Below are positions 14,843-23,217 of a stretch of 42,183 nt of DNA, one piece after another. The DNA lies in contig CAMWRH010000021.1 in the NCBI GenBank assembly GCA_947176605.1, positions 1-42,183 on the forward strand, given 5' to 3'. The DNA is from an uncultured Porphyromonadaceae bacterium. Its GTDB lineage: Bacteria > Bacteroidota > Bacteroidia > Bacteroidales > Muribaculaceae. Position 1 is the stretch's first letter. Each line of letters starts with the position of its first letter. A program made the translations under genes and the position numbers. The notes under the pieces were generated by a model. It was given only the letters and a program-made list of their open reading frames with translations, was not told where the DNA came from and did not search any database.

Positions 14843-16786
14843 ATGCAGACTACATCATCATCACGATTACTTAAGACAATCATCCCGGTGGCCGCAATCA
14901 TGGGCGCCGCTTCCGTCGCGTCAGCGCAGACGCTTGATTTCACTGCCGAGGATTCGCTCCAGCGGGGGTATTACGACCGACCGTGGCAGCGTTACGAGGC
15001 CGAGCCGGGACTCTGCGCCACCAACGGACTCTTTCTCCTCCCCGAAGATGAATATTCACAAGTGCCGCTTCAGGCCGAGGCCAGCCGGCTCACAGCCCTC
15101 TCCCTCTGTAAAAAGGGGGATTATGTGAGCTGGACTGTGGATCGTCCGGGGCGCGGAGTGACACTGCGGTTCTCACTCCCCGATTCCTCCGACGGGAAAG
15201 GGATGAAGGGGGATCTGATACTTTCCGTGGCCGACGGGCGCCCCGACGTGAGGCTCACGCTCAATTCCTACTGGGCATGGCAATACACCGCCATAGCCCA
15301 TTCCGATGAGAAATATCCCGACAACACTCCATCCGACAGCAAATTCGCACGTATGCGTTTTGATGAAACATCCCTGCTGCTCGATGCCGATATCCCCTCA
15401 GGCACGGAAGTGACCCTCACCAAGGCCGATGACAACGACATACCCTATACCATCGATTTCATGGAACTTGAACCGGTGGCTCCGGCGCTGAGATTCGAGG
15501 ATGTGGAGTATGCCGACAAAGTGCTCTACGATGGCAGCGAACTTTCGGGATTCGTGGCCGCCAATGCCGGACGGGCCATATTCATCCCCGAAGGGGTATG
15601 GAATGTAAGCCGGCCGATCAATATCACGGCTCCCGACACACGCATCATCGGCGCCGGGATGTGGTATACGACAGTGAATTTCACCGCCTCCAGCGATGAC
15701 CGATCGCAGTATGCGGCCCGCGGATTCCATTCGCAGCAAAGCCGCACCGAACTGCGCGGAATGAGCATAAACACAGTCAACAACAAACGGTACTTCCGGA
15801 ATAATCCGTCATTTCAGGTAGGCAAGGGGCTAAACGGTTCATGGGGAGAGGATTCAAAGGTAAGCGATGTCAGGATCGAGCATTTCGAATGCGGCGCATG
15901 GATTACCGGAGGGAGGCGCCTTACCGTGGAACACTCGCGGCTGCGCAACAACTACGCCGACGGGATCAACCTCGCCAACAACTCCACCGACTGCCGCGTA
16001 AGCCACTGCTCATTCCGCAACAATGGCGACGACGACATGGCCTCATGGTCGACCGGAGACTTCGCCACCGGCAACGAATTCGCCTACAACACAGCCGAAA
16101 ACAACTGGAGGGCCTCGTCGCTGGGCATCTTCGGCGGATGCCGCCAGCGAGCCCACCATATCGCCGTATACGACGGCATGGAGGCCGGAGTCAGGGTGAC
16201 TTGCGATTTTCCCGGCACGGGCTTCTCATCGGAAGGGGAAATTCTTCTTGAAGAGATCTCAATCTACAGATGCGGTGCGCTACGCGGCACTCCGGGTCAA
16301 CAGGGTGGCTTCTGGGGTGGCTCTGACGCATCGCTCGAACTACGTGCCGGATATGCCTACGACCTCAGAAACGTGAGCGTACGTAAGGTGGATATCCATG
16401 ACTCGCGCTATGACGCGGTATCAATCGAGGCCCAGTCAGGCAAGCGTGTAGAGAATCTGGAACTTCATGATATCGGCATACACGGAGTCGGCGGATATGG
16501 CTACGGAGTCAATATCCAGACAGCCGTGCGCGGCAACGGACATTACAGCGGCATAAGCGCCGAGGATGTGCAGGAACCTGTGATGGCACCCGTCCCCGCC
16601 GGATTCGACTTTACAGAAAGCACCGACGGCATCAACTCCCCAAGCGATGCCGACATGCATTCCGCCCCGACCGACGGATACTACGACCTTTCGGGGCACC
16701 GTGTGGATGCGTCCAGCGTCCCGGCCGGGGTATACGTGCGCTGCCTCGGAGGAGAGGCCACGAAAGTAGTTATCAGCGGCAGATAA
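14843..16786 (+). CDS. GH87-type alpha-1,3-glucanase (mutanase-like)
   Basis: A 647-aa secreted enzyme with a signal peptide (cleavage near SASA/VASA-QTL). Residues ~45-215 look like a carbohydrate-binding beta-sandwich (YEAEPGLCATNG..., SLCKKGDYVSWTV). A right-handed beta-helix follows (FIPEGVWNVSRPINI, ADGINLANNSTDCRVSHCSFRNNGDDD). Asp373, Asp396 and Asp397 reproduce the spacing I recall for the catalytic Asp residues of GH87 alpha-1,3-glucanases (D1067/D1090/D1091 of a Bacillus enzyme; not re-checked). The C-terminal tail (YYDLSGHRVDASSVPAGVYV) is a sorting-like strand. Role: endo-cleavage of alpha-1,3-glucan (mutan, fungal wall glucan) at the cell surface. Confidence 0.72.
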   Translation: MQTTSSSRLLKTIIPVAAIMGAASVASAQTLDFTAEDSLQRGYYDRPWQRYEAEPGLCATNGLFLLPEDEYSQVPLQAEASRLTALSLCKKGDYVSWTVDRPGRGVTLRFSLPDSSDGKGMKGDLILSVADGRPDVRLTLNSYWAWQYTAIAHSDEKYPDNTPSDSKFARMRFDETSLLLDADIPSGTEVTLTKADDNDIPYTIDFMELEPVAPALRFEDVEYADKVLYDGSELSGFVAANAGRAIFIPEGVWNVSRPINITAPDTRIIGAGMWYTTVNFTASSDDRSQYAARGFHSQQSRTELRGMSINTVNNKRYFRNNPSFQVGKGLNGSWGEDSKVSDVRIEHFECGAWITGGRRLTVEHSRLRNNYADGINLANNSTDCRVSHCSFRNNGDDDMASWSTGDFATGNEFAYNTAENNWRASSLGIFGGCRQRAHHIAVYDGMEAGVRVTCDFPGTGFSSEGEILLEEISIYRCGALRGTPGQQGGFWGGSDASLELRAGYAYDLRNVSVRKVDIHDSRYDAVSIEAQSGKRVENLELHDIGIHGVGGYGYGVNIQTAVRGNGHYSGISAEDVQEPVMAPVPAGFDFTESTDGINSPSDADMHSAPTDGYYDLSGHRVDASSVPAGVYVRCLGGEATKVVISGR

Positions 16787-16842
16787 CCCCGTAATGCCGA
16801 GCATATGTCGAATTTTTGCTTGTAAATACAGTGAAAAATGAT

Positions 16843-16850
16843 TAAATTTG
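16843..16850 (+). promoter_or_regulatory. Candidate -7 element of the SusR-like gene, upstream of the MITE
   Basis: TAAATTTG fits TAnnTTTG with a weak CTTG 20 bp upstream (16819-16822). The predicted start, near 16857, falls at the left edge of the MITE-like element, so the entire element would be transcribed as leader RNA. The same octamer also occurs in the element's right end (17025-17032), which could act as an outward promoter instead. Confidence 0.4.
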
Positions 16851-16858
16851 CGATGAAT

Positions 16859-17044
16859 TAAGTAAGTGTTCAAATTTAAACGATAGGAAGTTAAAAGAAA
16901 TCTTTTATACAATCTGCGGCTTATTTTTTGCCACTTTCGGCTTGTCGTTCAGTCGCATAGCCCGCTATGCTCCTTCACTCCGCACCGAAATCGACTAAAA
17001 AATAAGCTCGCAGATTATATAAATTAAATTTGAACACTTACTTA
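16859..17044. mobile_element. 186-bp MITE-like palindromic element
   Basis: Perfect 21-bp terminal inverted repeats (16859-16879 and 17024-17044, beginning TAAGTAAGTGTTCAAA). Inside is a long imperfect stem: an ATCTGCG-GCTTATTTTTT arm at about 16912-16929 pairs with AAAAAATAAGC-TCGCAGAT at about 16997-17016, with a CATAGC-CC-GCTATG hairpin near the middle. It has no coding capacity. A diverged left end lies at 2535, so the element is dispersed. It occupies the leader of the SusR-like gene. No certain target duplication is seen because the ends are themselves repetitive. Confidence 0.8.
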
Positions 17045-17071
17045 CCGGAAATACCTAACAAACCTGAATAA

Positions 17072-18742
17072 ATGAGGAGCCTGATAGTATCGTTATTACT
17101 CGTTTTCACTGTAGCCGCCGGCTTCGGACGCAAGGATGTGCCCCATGATCCGGCTCTTCGGGAGAAACTTGAGCAGCTCGACCGCGTGATAGAGCGACGT
17201 GACACCTATTATATGGGGCATGAGCACATGATCGACAGCCTGAAGCGTGTGGAATCGGCCATGGACAGGGATGCCGATGCTGAGAAACGGTTTGATATCG
17301 TAAATAAGATCTATCAGGCTTACAAGAGTTTTCAGAATGACTCCGCCCGCGAATACTGTGACCGCGAGCTTTCGATAGCCCGGGCAGCGGGCGACCGAGT
17401 ACTCATGGCCCGCGCACAGACCGACAGGCTCTTCACCTATATGTCGAGGGGCGACTTCACCAATGCCGTCGATGTGCTCCGGCAGATAGATCTGGTTGGA
17501 GTCAACGATTCGGTCAAGGCTGATTTCTACGTGCAGGTGGTAAGACTATACTCTGATCTCTCCAACTTCACCTCGGCCAAATGGGAAGATGACTATGCCA
17601 AACTCTCCCGGGCCTACTCGGATACGGTGATTAAATATGCCTCGAAAGGGAGCTACGCCTCGCAGTTTGCCTCCAACTTCCTTTACGACTATAAGTCGGA
17701 TACGGAGCAGCGTATCTCCACCTTCGAATCGATGCTCCGCCGGGGAGACGTGCCCAATTCAATCAAGGCAATGCTGCATTCGATGCTCGGCGATGTGTAT
17801 ATCGCCAACGGCAACGAGACTGCAGGTCTCATCCACAAGGCCGAATCCGCGATACTCGACGTGAAGGAATCCACCCGCGAGACGACATCGAAGCATTTCC
17901 TCGCCTACGAGCTCTATGAACGCGGCGACATCGACCGGGCCTCGCGGCTGATTCATGCCGCTCAGGAGGATGCCGAGGCCTACAACGCGCCGCAGCGCAA
18001 GGCCGAAATCGGACGCGCGCTATCGCTGATTGAAGCGTCGCGCTACGAATCGGTAGACAGTCAGCGCAATACGCTGTGGATACTGCTCGCCACACTGCTG
18101 ATCCTGCTCGGCGTGATAGCAGCGGCATTCATACTGATACACCGCCGCAACAAGCGGCTGCGGGCGCAGAAACAGATAATCGAAGAGAAAAACGAGCAGA
18201 TTACCTCAGCCAATACCAAACTCTCCGAACTCAACTCGCAACTGTCGGAACTGAATTCAAAGCTGCGCGAGAGCATACGCATCAAGGATGAGTATATCGG
18301 CTACGGTTTCTACCTGAATTCGGAATATATCGAGAAGATTGAGTCTATCTATAAACTCGTGAGCCGCAAGGTGTCGGTAGGTCAGGCCGACGATCTGAGG
18401 AATCAGCTCAAACTATCCGACATAAAACTTGAGAAGAGCCGTATGCTGAAGGATTTCGACAAGACGTTTTTGCGCCTCTTCCCGACGTTTATCGACCAGT
18501 ACAGCCAGCTCTTCCCTGCCGACGATCCGGTGCTCAACGATGTCGAAGAGGGTATCCTTACCCCGGAGATGCGCATCTTCGCCCTGATACGCCTCGGCAT
18601 CACCGACAATAATGCGATAGCCCGGTTCCTCAACTATTCCATAAATACGATCAATACCTATAAGACGAAGGCCAAGAAGCGCTCCATTGTGGCCAATGAG
18701 GAGTTTGAGGAGAGGATCATGCAGATCCGGAGTGTGCGTTAG
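17072..18742 (+). CDS. SusR-like membrane-tethered transcriptional regulator (DUF6377-type)
   Basis: A 556-aa one-component sensor. Order: signal peptide (residues 1-18), periplasmic TPR-like helical domain (about 25-330), one membrane helix (about 334-357, WILLATLLILLGVIAAAFIL), a coiled coil (IIEEKNEQITSANTKLSELNSQL) and a C-terminal LuxR-like helix-turn-helix (LIRLGITDNNAIARFLNYSINTINTYKTKAKKRS, about 508-545). This is the layout of SusR of Bacteroides, which senses maltose-type oligosaccharides in the periplasm and activates the sus operon (family knowledge). Its place between GH87 and GH97 genes points to control of this glucan locus. Confidence 0.85.
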   Translation: MRSLIVSLLLVFTVAAGFGRKDVPHDPALREKLEQLDRVIERRDTYYMGHEHMIDSLKRVESAMDRDADAEKRFDIVNKIYQAYKSFQNDSAREYCDRELSIARAAGDRVLMARAQTDRLFTYMSRGDFTNAVDVLRQIDLVGVNDSVKADFYVQVVRLYSDLSNFTSAKWEDDYAKLSRAYSDTVIKYASKGSYASQFASNFLYDYKSDTEQRISTFESMLRRGDVPNSIKAMLHSMLGDVYIANGNETAGLIHKAESAILDVKESTRETTSKHFLAYELYERGDIDRASRLIHAAQEDAEAYNAPQRKAEIGRALSLIEASRYESVDSQRNTLWILLATLLILLGVIAAAFILIHRRNKRLRAQKQIIEEKNEQITSANTKLSELNSQLSELNSKLRESIRIKDEYIGYGFYLNSEYIEKIESIYKLVSRKVSVGQADDLRNQLKLSDIKLEKSRMLKDFDKTFLRLFPTFIDQYSQLFPADDPVLNDVEEGILTPEMRIFALIRLGITDNNAIARFLNYSINTINTYKTKAKKRSIVANEEFEERIMQIRSVR

Positions 18743-18752
18743 CGGGAAGGTT

Positions 18753-18849
18753 TTTTAGGCTTTAGGTTTTAGGCTTTAGGCTTTAGGTTTTAGGTTTTAG
18801 GCTTTAGGTTTTAGGTTTTAGGCTTTAGGTTTTAGGCTTTAGGTTTTAG
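18753..18849. repeat. Heptamer tandem repeat (Y)TTTAGG, 13 full units plus a partial
   Basis: Thirteen exact heptamers, TTTTAGG or CTTTAGG, followed by TTTTAG, beginning 10 bp after the SusR-like stop codon. The first base of each unit alternates irregularly T/C; all other bases are invariant. It is non-coding and not CRISPR-like, since there are no spacers. Confidence 0.95.
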
Positions 18850-18864
18850 CCGCGCACAGGATGC

Positions 18865-18958
18865 GGGGAGGAGCGATAACCGCTCCGCGGTTGAGAGGTA
18901 GGGAGGGGCTTTGTCTGCAGGGAGGGCTGTGGGGAGGAGCGATAACCGCGGAGCGGTT
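18865..18958. repeat. Pair of direct repeats whose hairpin loops are inverted relative to each other
   Basis: GGGGAGGAGCGATAACCGC occurs at 18865-18883 and 18931-18949. The first copy ends in AACCGC-TCC-GCGGTT (18878-18892), the second in AACCGC-GGA-GCGGTT (18944-18958), so each hairpin is the reverse complement of the other while the flanks are in direct orientation. The rest of 18960-19195 holds only candidate -7 elements (TATATTTG 19062-19069; TAATTTTG 19104-19111) and a small CCCTC/GAGGG hairpin (19143-19156). Confidence 0.8.
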
Positions 18959-19103
18959 AGAGGCTACCGGCATGGCACGGAGGAGATAACCGGGTTATAT
19001 TCCGCACACTATGACAGTACTGAAAATCAATACTTTAAGACCAATATAAGCGGCATCAGCCTATATTTGGGCGATAAAGATTCCGTTTCATCGACCGATT
19101 TGA

Positions 19104-19111
19104 TAATTTTG
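19104..19111 (+). promoter_or_regulatory. Candidate -7 element for the GH97 gene
   Basis: TAATTTTG fits TAnnTTTG; an alternative is TATATTTG at 19062-19069. Neither has a convincing -33 box, which fits activator-dependent expression. The leader would be about 78 or 120 nt. Confidence 0.35.
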
Positions 19112-19195
19112 TGTCAGTAAAAAAACGACTGGGCTGCGCATACCCTCATCCGAGGGGGCATGGCCGGAAAGAAAGCCTACATCAAATCCAATCGT

Positions 19196-21217
19196 ATGAA
19201 ACGACTATTACTACTCCCCTTAGCCGCAATATGCGCCGTCACGGCGGGGCATATTCTCACATCCTGCACGGATGGCAATGCAATGGATATCAGTAGCCCG
19301 GACGGCAGGCTGCAATTCTCGCTGCATCTTGATCAGGATGGGGCTTTGTACTATACGGTGAATCGCGACGGTCAGGCAGTGGTGGATTCCTCCGGCATGG
19401 GAATCGCCTGCAAGGAGGTATCGCTCGGCCGCCACGCGAAGGTAAAAAAGATTGAGAAGAGTTCTGCCGACGAGACTTGGAGCCCGGTGTGGGGCGAAGA
19501 GAGCCGGATCCGTAACCATTACAATGAGATGGCCGTCACTTTTGAGGAGCAGCCTGAGGGTGATGCCCTACCGGTGGCCTACACGCTCCGGGTACGCGTG
19601 TTCCCGGATGGAGTGGGATTCCGCTATGAGGTGCCGGGGCAAACGGGGGTGGATTCGCTCACGGTGATGGATGAGCTGACGGAGTTTGCGCTCGCCGAGG
19701 ATGGGGTGGCATGGTCGATTCCATGGGATCATGAGTATTACGAGCATCTTTATGAGCCGTCGCTCGTGAGTCGGCTCGACACGGTATGCTCGCCACTTAC
19801 GATCAAGATGACCGACAGTCTCTACGTCAGCATCCATGAGGCGGCCCTTGAGGATTACGCCGCCATGAATCTGCACCCCGCCGGGGGAACACGCCTCAAG
19901 AGCTGGCTCACCCCCTGGTCGAGCGGCGAGAAGGTGTTTGCCTCCGCTCCGATGAAGACTCCATGGCGCACGCTGACGATTGTATCCACACCCGGCGAAC
20001 TTCTCCTTTCGCGCCTGATGCTCAACCTCAACGAGCCATGTGCCATCGAGGACACATCATGGATCGTGCCCTCCCGCTATATCGGGATATGGTGGGGGAT
20101 GCACCGTAAGGTCTACACCTGGGGACAGGGAGACAGCCACGGCGCCACGACCGAAAACACGAAACGCTATATGGATTTCGCGGCCGACAACGGTTTCGGC
20201 GGTGTGCTCGTTGAGGGATGGAATTACGGATGGGACGGCGACTGGAGCGCCAACGGCAATCTGTTCTCCTTCACCCGCGCCTATCCTGATTTTGACATGG
20301 AGGAGATTACCGATTATGGCCGGAAGAAAGGGGTGCGCCTTATCGGACATCATGAGACCGGCGGAGCCACTCTCAATTATGAGGCGCAGCTCGACTCGGC
20401 GTTTGCGCTCTATGAGCGTCTGGGAGTGAATGCCGTCAAGACGGGGTATGTCAATCCGCGGCTCGACGGGAAGGAGTATCACTCCGGCCAGTATGGCGTG
20501 CGCCATTACCGTAAGGTAATCGAGGCGGCGGCACGCCACCATATAATGATCGACAATCACGAGCCCGTGATGCCCACGGGATTGCAGCGCACGTATCCCA
20601 ATCTTATGACTCAGGAGGGTGTGCGCGGCTGCGAGTATGATGCCTGGAGTCCCGACGGGGGAAACCCTCCGGAGCATACGGTGACGATACCTTTCACCCG
20701 CTGTCTGGCAGGTCCGGTGGATTACACGCCCGGCACATTCAACTACGACAATCCAGTGCCTCCGTACACGCGTCCGCAGGCCACGATAGCCAAGCAGCTG
20801 GCTATGACGGTGGTGCTCTACAGTCCGCTGCAGATGGCATCCGACATGATCGAGAATTACGAGGGGCGTCCGGAATTCGAGTTCCTCAGGGAGTGCCCCA
20901 CCGACTGGGATGCCACGGTAGTGCCCGAGGCCCGCATAGGAGAATACCTCACCGTGGCCCGCAGGGATAAGGATAAGGGTAACTGGTACATGGGATCCAT
21001 GACCAACGCCAATCCCCACAACAGCCGGATTCCGCTTGATTTCCTTGAGCCGGGGCTGCGCTACCGCGCCACGATTTATGCCGATGGGAAGGGTGCGCAT
21101 TACAGGGAGAATCCGATGGCGGTGGAGATTCAGTCGCAGGAGGTGGACCACGAGACGACACTCAATCTCAACCTTGCCCCGGGAGGAGGTGCGGCGGTGG
21201 TATTCACGAAAATATGA
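19196..21217 (+). CDS. GH97-family alpha-glycoside hydrolase, lipoprotein (SusB-like)
   Basis: A 673-aa enzyme; the start at 19196 gives a proper lipoprotein signal (MKRLLLLPLAAICAV... LTSC), while the longer frame adds a charged lead. An N-terminal beta-sandwich (ISSPDGRLQFSLHLDQDGALYYTVNRDG) is followed by a TIM barrel with GH97 signatures: YIGIWWGMH, GVLVEGWNYGWDGDW, GVNAVKTGYV, DNHEPVMPTGLQRTYPNLMTQEGVRG (Glu456) and PFTRCLAGPVDYTPG. The conserved HExxxPTG Glu suggests the inverting, SusB-like branch. It would split alpha-glucan oligosaccharides into glucose in the periplasm, completing the GH87/SusC/SusD pathway. Exact linkage preference cannot be read. Confidence 0.9.
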   Translation: MKRLLLLPLAAICAVTAGHILTSCTDGNAMDISSPDGRLQFSLHLDQDGALYYTVNRDGQAVVDSSGMGIACKEVSLGRHAKVKKIEKSSADETWSPVWGEESRIRNHYNEMAVTFEEQPEGDALPVAYTLRVRVFPDGVGFRYEVPGQTGVDSLTVMDELTEFALAEDGVAWSIPWDHEYYEHLYEPSLVSRLDTVCSPLTIKMTDSLYVSIHEAALEDYAAMNLHPAGGTRLKSWLTPWSSGEKVFASAPMKTPWRTLTIVSTPGELLLSRLMLNLNEPCAIEDTSWIVPSRYIGIWWGMHRKVYTWGQGDSHGATTENTKRYMDFAADNGFGGVLVEGWNYGWDGDWSANGNLFSFTRAYPDFDMEEITDYGRKKGVRLIGHHETGGATLNYEAQLDSAFALYERLGVNAVKTGYVNPRLDGKEYHSGQYGVRHYRKVIEAAARHHIMIDNHEPVMPTGLQRTYPNLMTQEGVRGCEYDAWSPDGGNPPEHTVTIPFTRCLAGPVDYTPGTFNYDNPVPPYTRPQATIAKQLAMTVVLYSPLQMASDMIENYEGRPEFEFLRECPTDWDATVVPEARIGEYLTVARRDKDKGNWYMGSMTNANPHNSRIPLDFLEPGLRYRATIYADGKGAHYRENPMAVEIQSQEVDHETTLNLNLAPGGGAAVVFTKI

Positions 21218-21228
21218 CCATAATCAGG

Positions 21229-21277
21229 GATAATCCCCCTCATCCACAGCTGCGGATGAGGGGGATTATCTTGTTGT
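21229..21277. terminator. Bidirectional terminator between GH97 and kbl
   Basis: Perfect 17-bp inverted repeat (21229-21245 with 21254-21270; GATAATCCCCCTCATCC arm) followed by TTGTTGT on the plus strand. It lies between convergent stop codons 79 bp apart and probably serves both. Confidence 0.8.
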
Positions 21278-21295
21278 ATCGGGGGTGGAATCCTG

Positions 21296-22495
21296 TTATT
21301 TGATTACGCCGAGTTTTTTGCCTACCTTGATGAAGGCGGCGATGGCGCGGTCAAGGTGCTGGCGCTCGTGGGCTGCGGAGAGCTGCACACGGATGCGGGC
21401 CTGCCCTTTGGGCACTACAGGGTAGTAGAATCCGGTGACGTAGATACCCTCTTTCTGCATCTCGGCGGCAAATTCCTGCGAGAGTTTGGCATCGTAGAGC
21501 ATCACGGCGCAGATGGCGCTCTGGGTGGGCTTGATGTCGAATCCGGCCTCGAGCATGCGGTCGCGGAAGTAGCTGACGTTCTCCATCAGGCGGGTGTGGA
21601 GGTCGTCGTTCTCCTTGAGCATCTTGAACATTTCAATCGATGCGCCTACGATCGAGGGAGCCACTGAGTTGGAGAAGAGGTAGGGGCGTGAGCGCTGGCG
21701 GAGCATGTCGATCACCTCTTTGGGACCTGTGGTGAAACCGCCCATGGCGCCGCCGAAGGCTTTGCCGAGGGTGCCGGTGAAGATGTCGATCTTGCCGTAG
21801 CAGTCAAACTGCTCGGCCACGCCGTGACCTGTCGGGCCTACTACTCCGGCGGAGTGACTCTCGTCAACCATTACCAGTGCGCCGTATTTGTCGGCCAACT
21901 CACAGATACGGTCCATCGGTGCCACGTTGCCGTCCATGGAGAATACGCCGTCGGTGGCGATGATCATATGGCGCGCTCCGGCTTCTGTGGCTTCCTTGAG
22001 GCAGCGCTCGAGGTCGGCCATGTCAGCGTTGGCGTAGCGGTAGCGCTTGGCCTTGCAGAGGCGCACGCCGTCGATGATGGATGCATGGTTGAGTGAGTCG
22101 GAGATGATGGCGTCTTCCTCGGTGAAGAGGGGTTCGAACAGACCGCCGTTGGCATCGAAGCAGGCGGCGTAGAGGATGGTATCCTCGGTATGGAAATATT
22201 CGGAGATGGCTTTTTCGAGCTCCTTGTGGAGGTCCTGTGTGCCGCAGATGAAGCGCACCGACGACATGCCGTAGCCTCTTTCATCCATGGCGCGTTTTGC
22301 GGCCTCGATGAGGCGGGTATTGTCGGCCAGACCGAGGTAATTGTTGGCACAGAAGTTGAGCACTTCTCCGTCGGCCGAAGCCACACGGATGTCGGCACTC
22401 TGGGGGGTTGTGATCACACGCTCGCTCTTATACAGACCGGCTTCGCGGATGGAGTCGAGCTCCTTGTTGAGATGTTCCTGAAATTTGGTATACAT
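21296..22495 (-). CDS. kbl: Glycine C-acetyltransferase (2-amino-3-ketobutyrate CoA ligase)
   Basis: A 399-aa PLP enzyme of the alpha-oxoamine synthase family that converts 2-amino-3-ketobutyrate and CoA to glycine and acetyl-CoA in threonine breakdown (the reaction is reversible). The PLP lysine is Lys245 in TGTLGKAFGG, matching the known position in the ~398-aa E. coli enzyme; other signatures are FCANNYLGLADN, SVRFICGTQDLHKELE and MVDESHSAGVVG. The start at 22495 (MYTKFQEHLNKELDSI) matches family length; the 60-residue upstream extension runs through the promoter repeat and is rejected. No threonine dehydrogenase gene is in the window. Confidence 0.95.
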   Translation of the reverse strand: MYTKFQEHLNKELDSIREAGLYKSERVITTPQSADIRVASADGEVLNFCANNYLGLADNTRLIEAAKRAMDERGYGMSSVRFICGTQDLHKELEKAISEYFHTEDTILYAACFDANGGLFEPLFTEEDAIISDSLNHASIIDGVRLCKAKRYRYANADMADLERCLKEATEAGARHMIIATDGVFSMDGNVAPMDRICELADKYGALVMVDESHSAGVVGPTGHGVAEQFDCYGKIDIFTGTLGKAFGGAMGGFTTGPKEVIDMLRQRSRPYLFSNSVAPSIVGASIEMFKMLKENDDLHTRLMENVSYFRDRMLEAGFDIKPTQSAICAVMLYDAKLSQEFAAEMQKEGIYVTGFYYPVVPKGQARIRVQLSAAHERQHLDRAIAAFIKVGKKLGVIK

Positions 22496-22623
22496 TCCCG
22501 TATCGTTTTGATTTAAGGTTAACGGTTTAAGATGGCCTCCCCTCCCCTGCCGGATTGCGTAAGAGGGAGTGAAGGCGTGTGGAAAAATGTGGTGCGGGCT
22601 CCGCAGGCAGCGGCCTGTGGTGC

Positions 22624-22689
22624 AGCACCGCGACAAATTTAACGAATTTTCGCGAAGTGCGGAAATTTTCGGCATTGTTTTTCTGCCTG
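22624..22689 (-). repeat. 66-bp direct repeat copy A, carrying the kbl promoter
   Basis: Identical to 24525-24590 except for one base (22675 T versus 24576 C), offset 1901 bp. On the minus strand it contains TTTC (22662-22665), a 20-bp spacer and TAAATTTG (22634-22641), a full Bacteroidota promoter. The predicted start near 22627 leaves a leader of about 132 nt before kbl. Weak similarity continues beyond the repeat on the kbl side. Confidence 0.85.
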
Positions 22690-22726
22690 AATCCCTATGT
22701 TCAATCGCTCTGCATGCACTCCATTT

Positions 22727-23215
22727 TCAAGGTATGAGGTCGGGCTGATTGGTAGAGACCTGCTTAAATGAGCAGTTATGATATTTTCTCTTAAATTCGC
22801 GTCTGGCCTTCTCATATGCGGTATTTGCATTATTGGCGGGAAATGATTTTGCCACGATTCTTGCATGAACCTCGTTGACTGACGGATGCTGGAAAATTCG
22901 GTTGTCGAGGGTAGCATCGAGTTGCTTCAGTGCATGAAGCACATCCTTACCCTTCAGTTCCACAAAAATGGATTTCCAGAATTCCACGTCACCATCATCT
23001 GCAGGTTTGTCCTGACGTGCAAGTATCAGGTAATCACACTTATTGCCTGCAGTGATTATTTTGCCGTCAATCTGATAAACCACCGACTGACGGCGGTGGC
23101 CAAATTTCAACTTATAAGTGGTATTCGTCTCCTTGATTGACAGGTTTTCTCTTTCTGTTAATGGCTGTGCAGGTGCATACGACTTTGACAGCACTGTGTG
23201 CAGCGATTCCGGCAT
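22727..23215 (-). CDS. Small PD-(D/E)xK nuclease-like protein paired with an ATPase
   Basis: A 162-aa protein I cannot place in a named family. It shows a restriction-nuclease-like pattern: Asp61 in CDYLILAR on a strand, then Glu86-Leu-Lys88 in SIFVELKGKD, followed by a helix with a Gln (DVLHALKQLDATL), as in PD-(D/E)xK enzymes. The Lys/Arg-rich C-terminus (YEKARREFKRKYHN) could bind nucleic acid. It starts 2 bp after the ATPase gene ends, so the two are surely co-translated partners. Base composition is more AT-rich than flanking genes. Most likely the effector of a two-gene defence-type cassette; a non-defence DNA-processing role is also possible. Confidence 0.6.
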   Translation of the reverse strand: MPESLHTVLSKSYAPAQPLTERENLSIKETNTTYKLKFGHRRQSVVYQIDGKIITAGNKCDYLILARQDKPADDGDVEFWKSIFVELKGKDVLHALKQLDATLDNRIFQHPSVNEVHARIVAKSFPANNANTAYEKARREFKRKYHNCSFKQVSTNQPDLIP

Positions 23216-23217
23216 AC

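Noticed and set aside
18753-18849. CRISPR array
   Set aside because: Repeats are 7 bp, contiguous and without spacers; no cas genes are nearby.
22496-22675. 60-residue N-terminal extension of Kbl
   Set aside because: It would be translated from the promoter repeat itself; family length and the position of the PLP lysine (245) fit the start at 22495.
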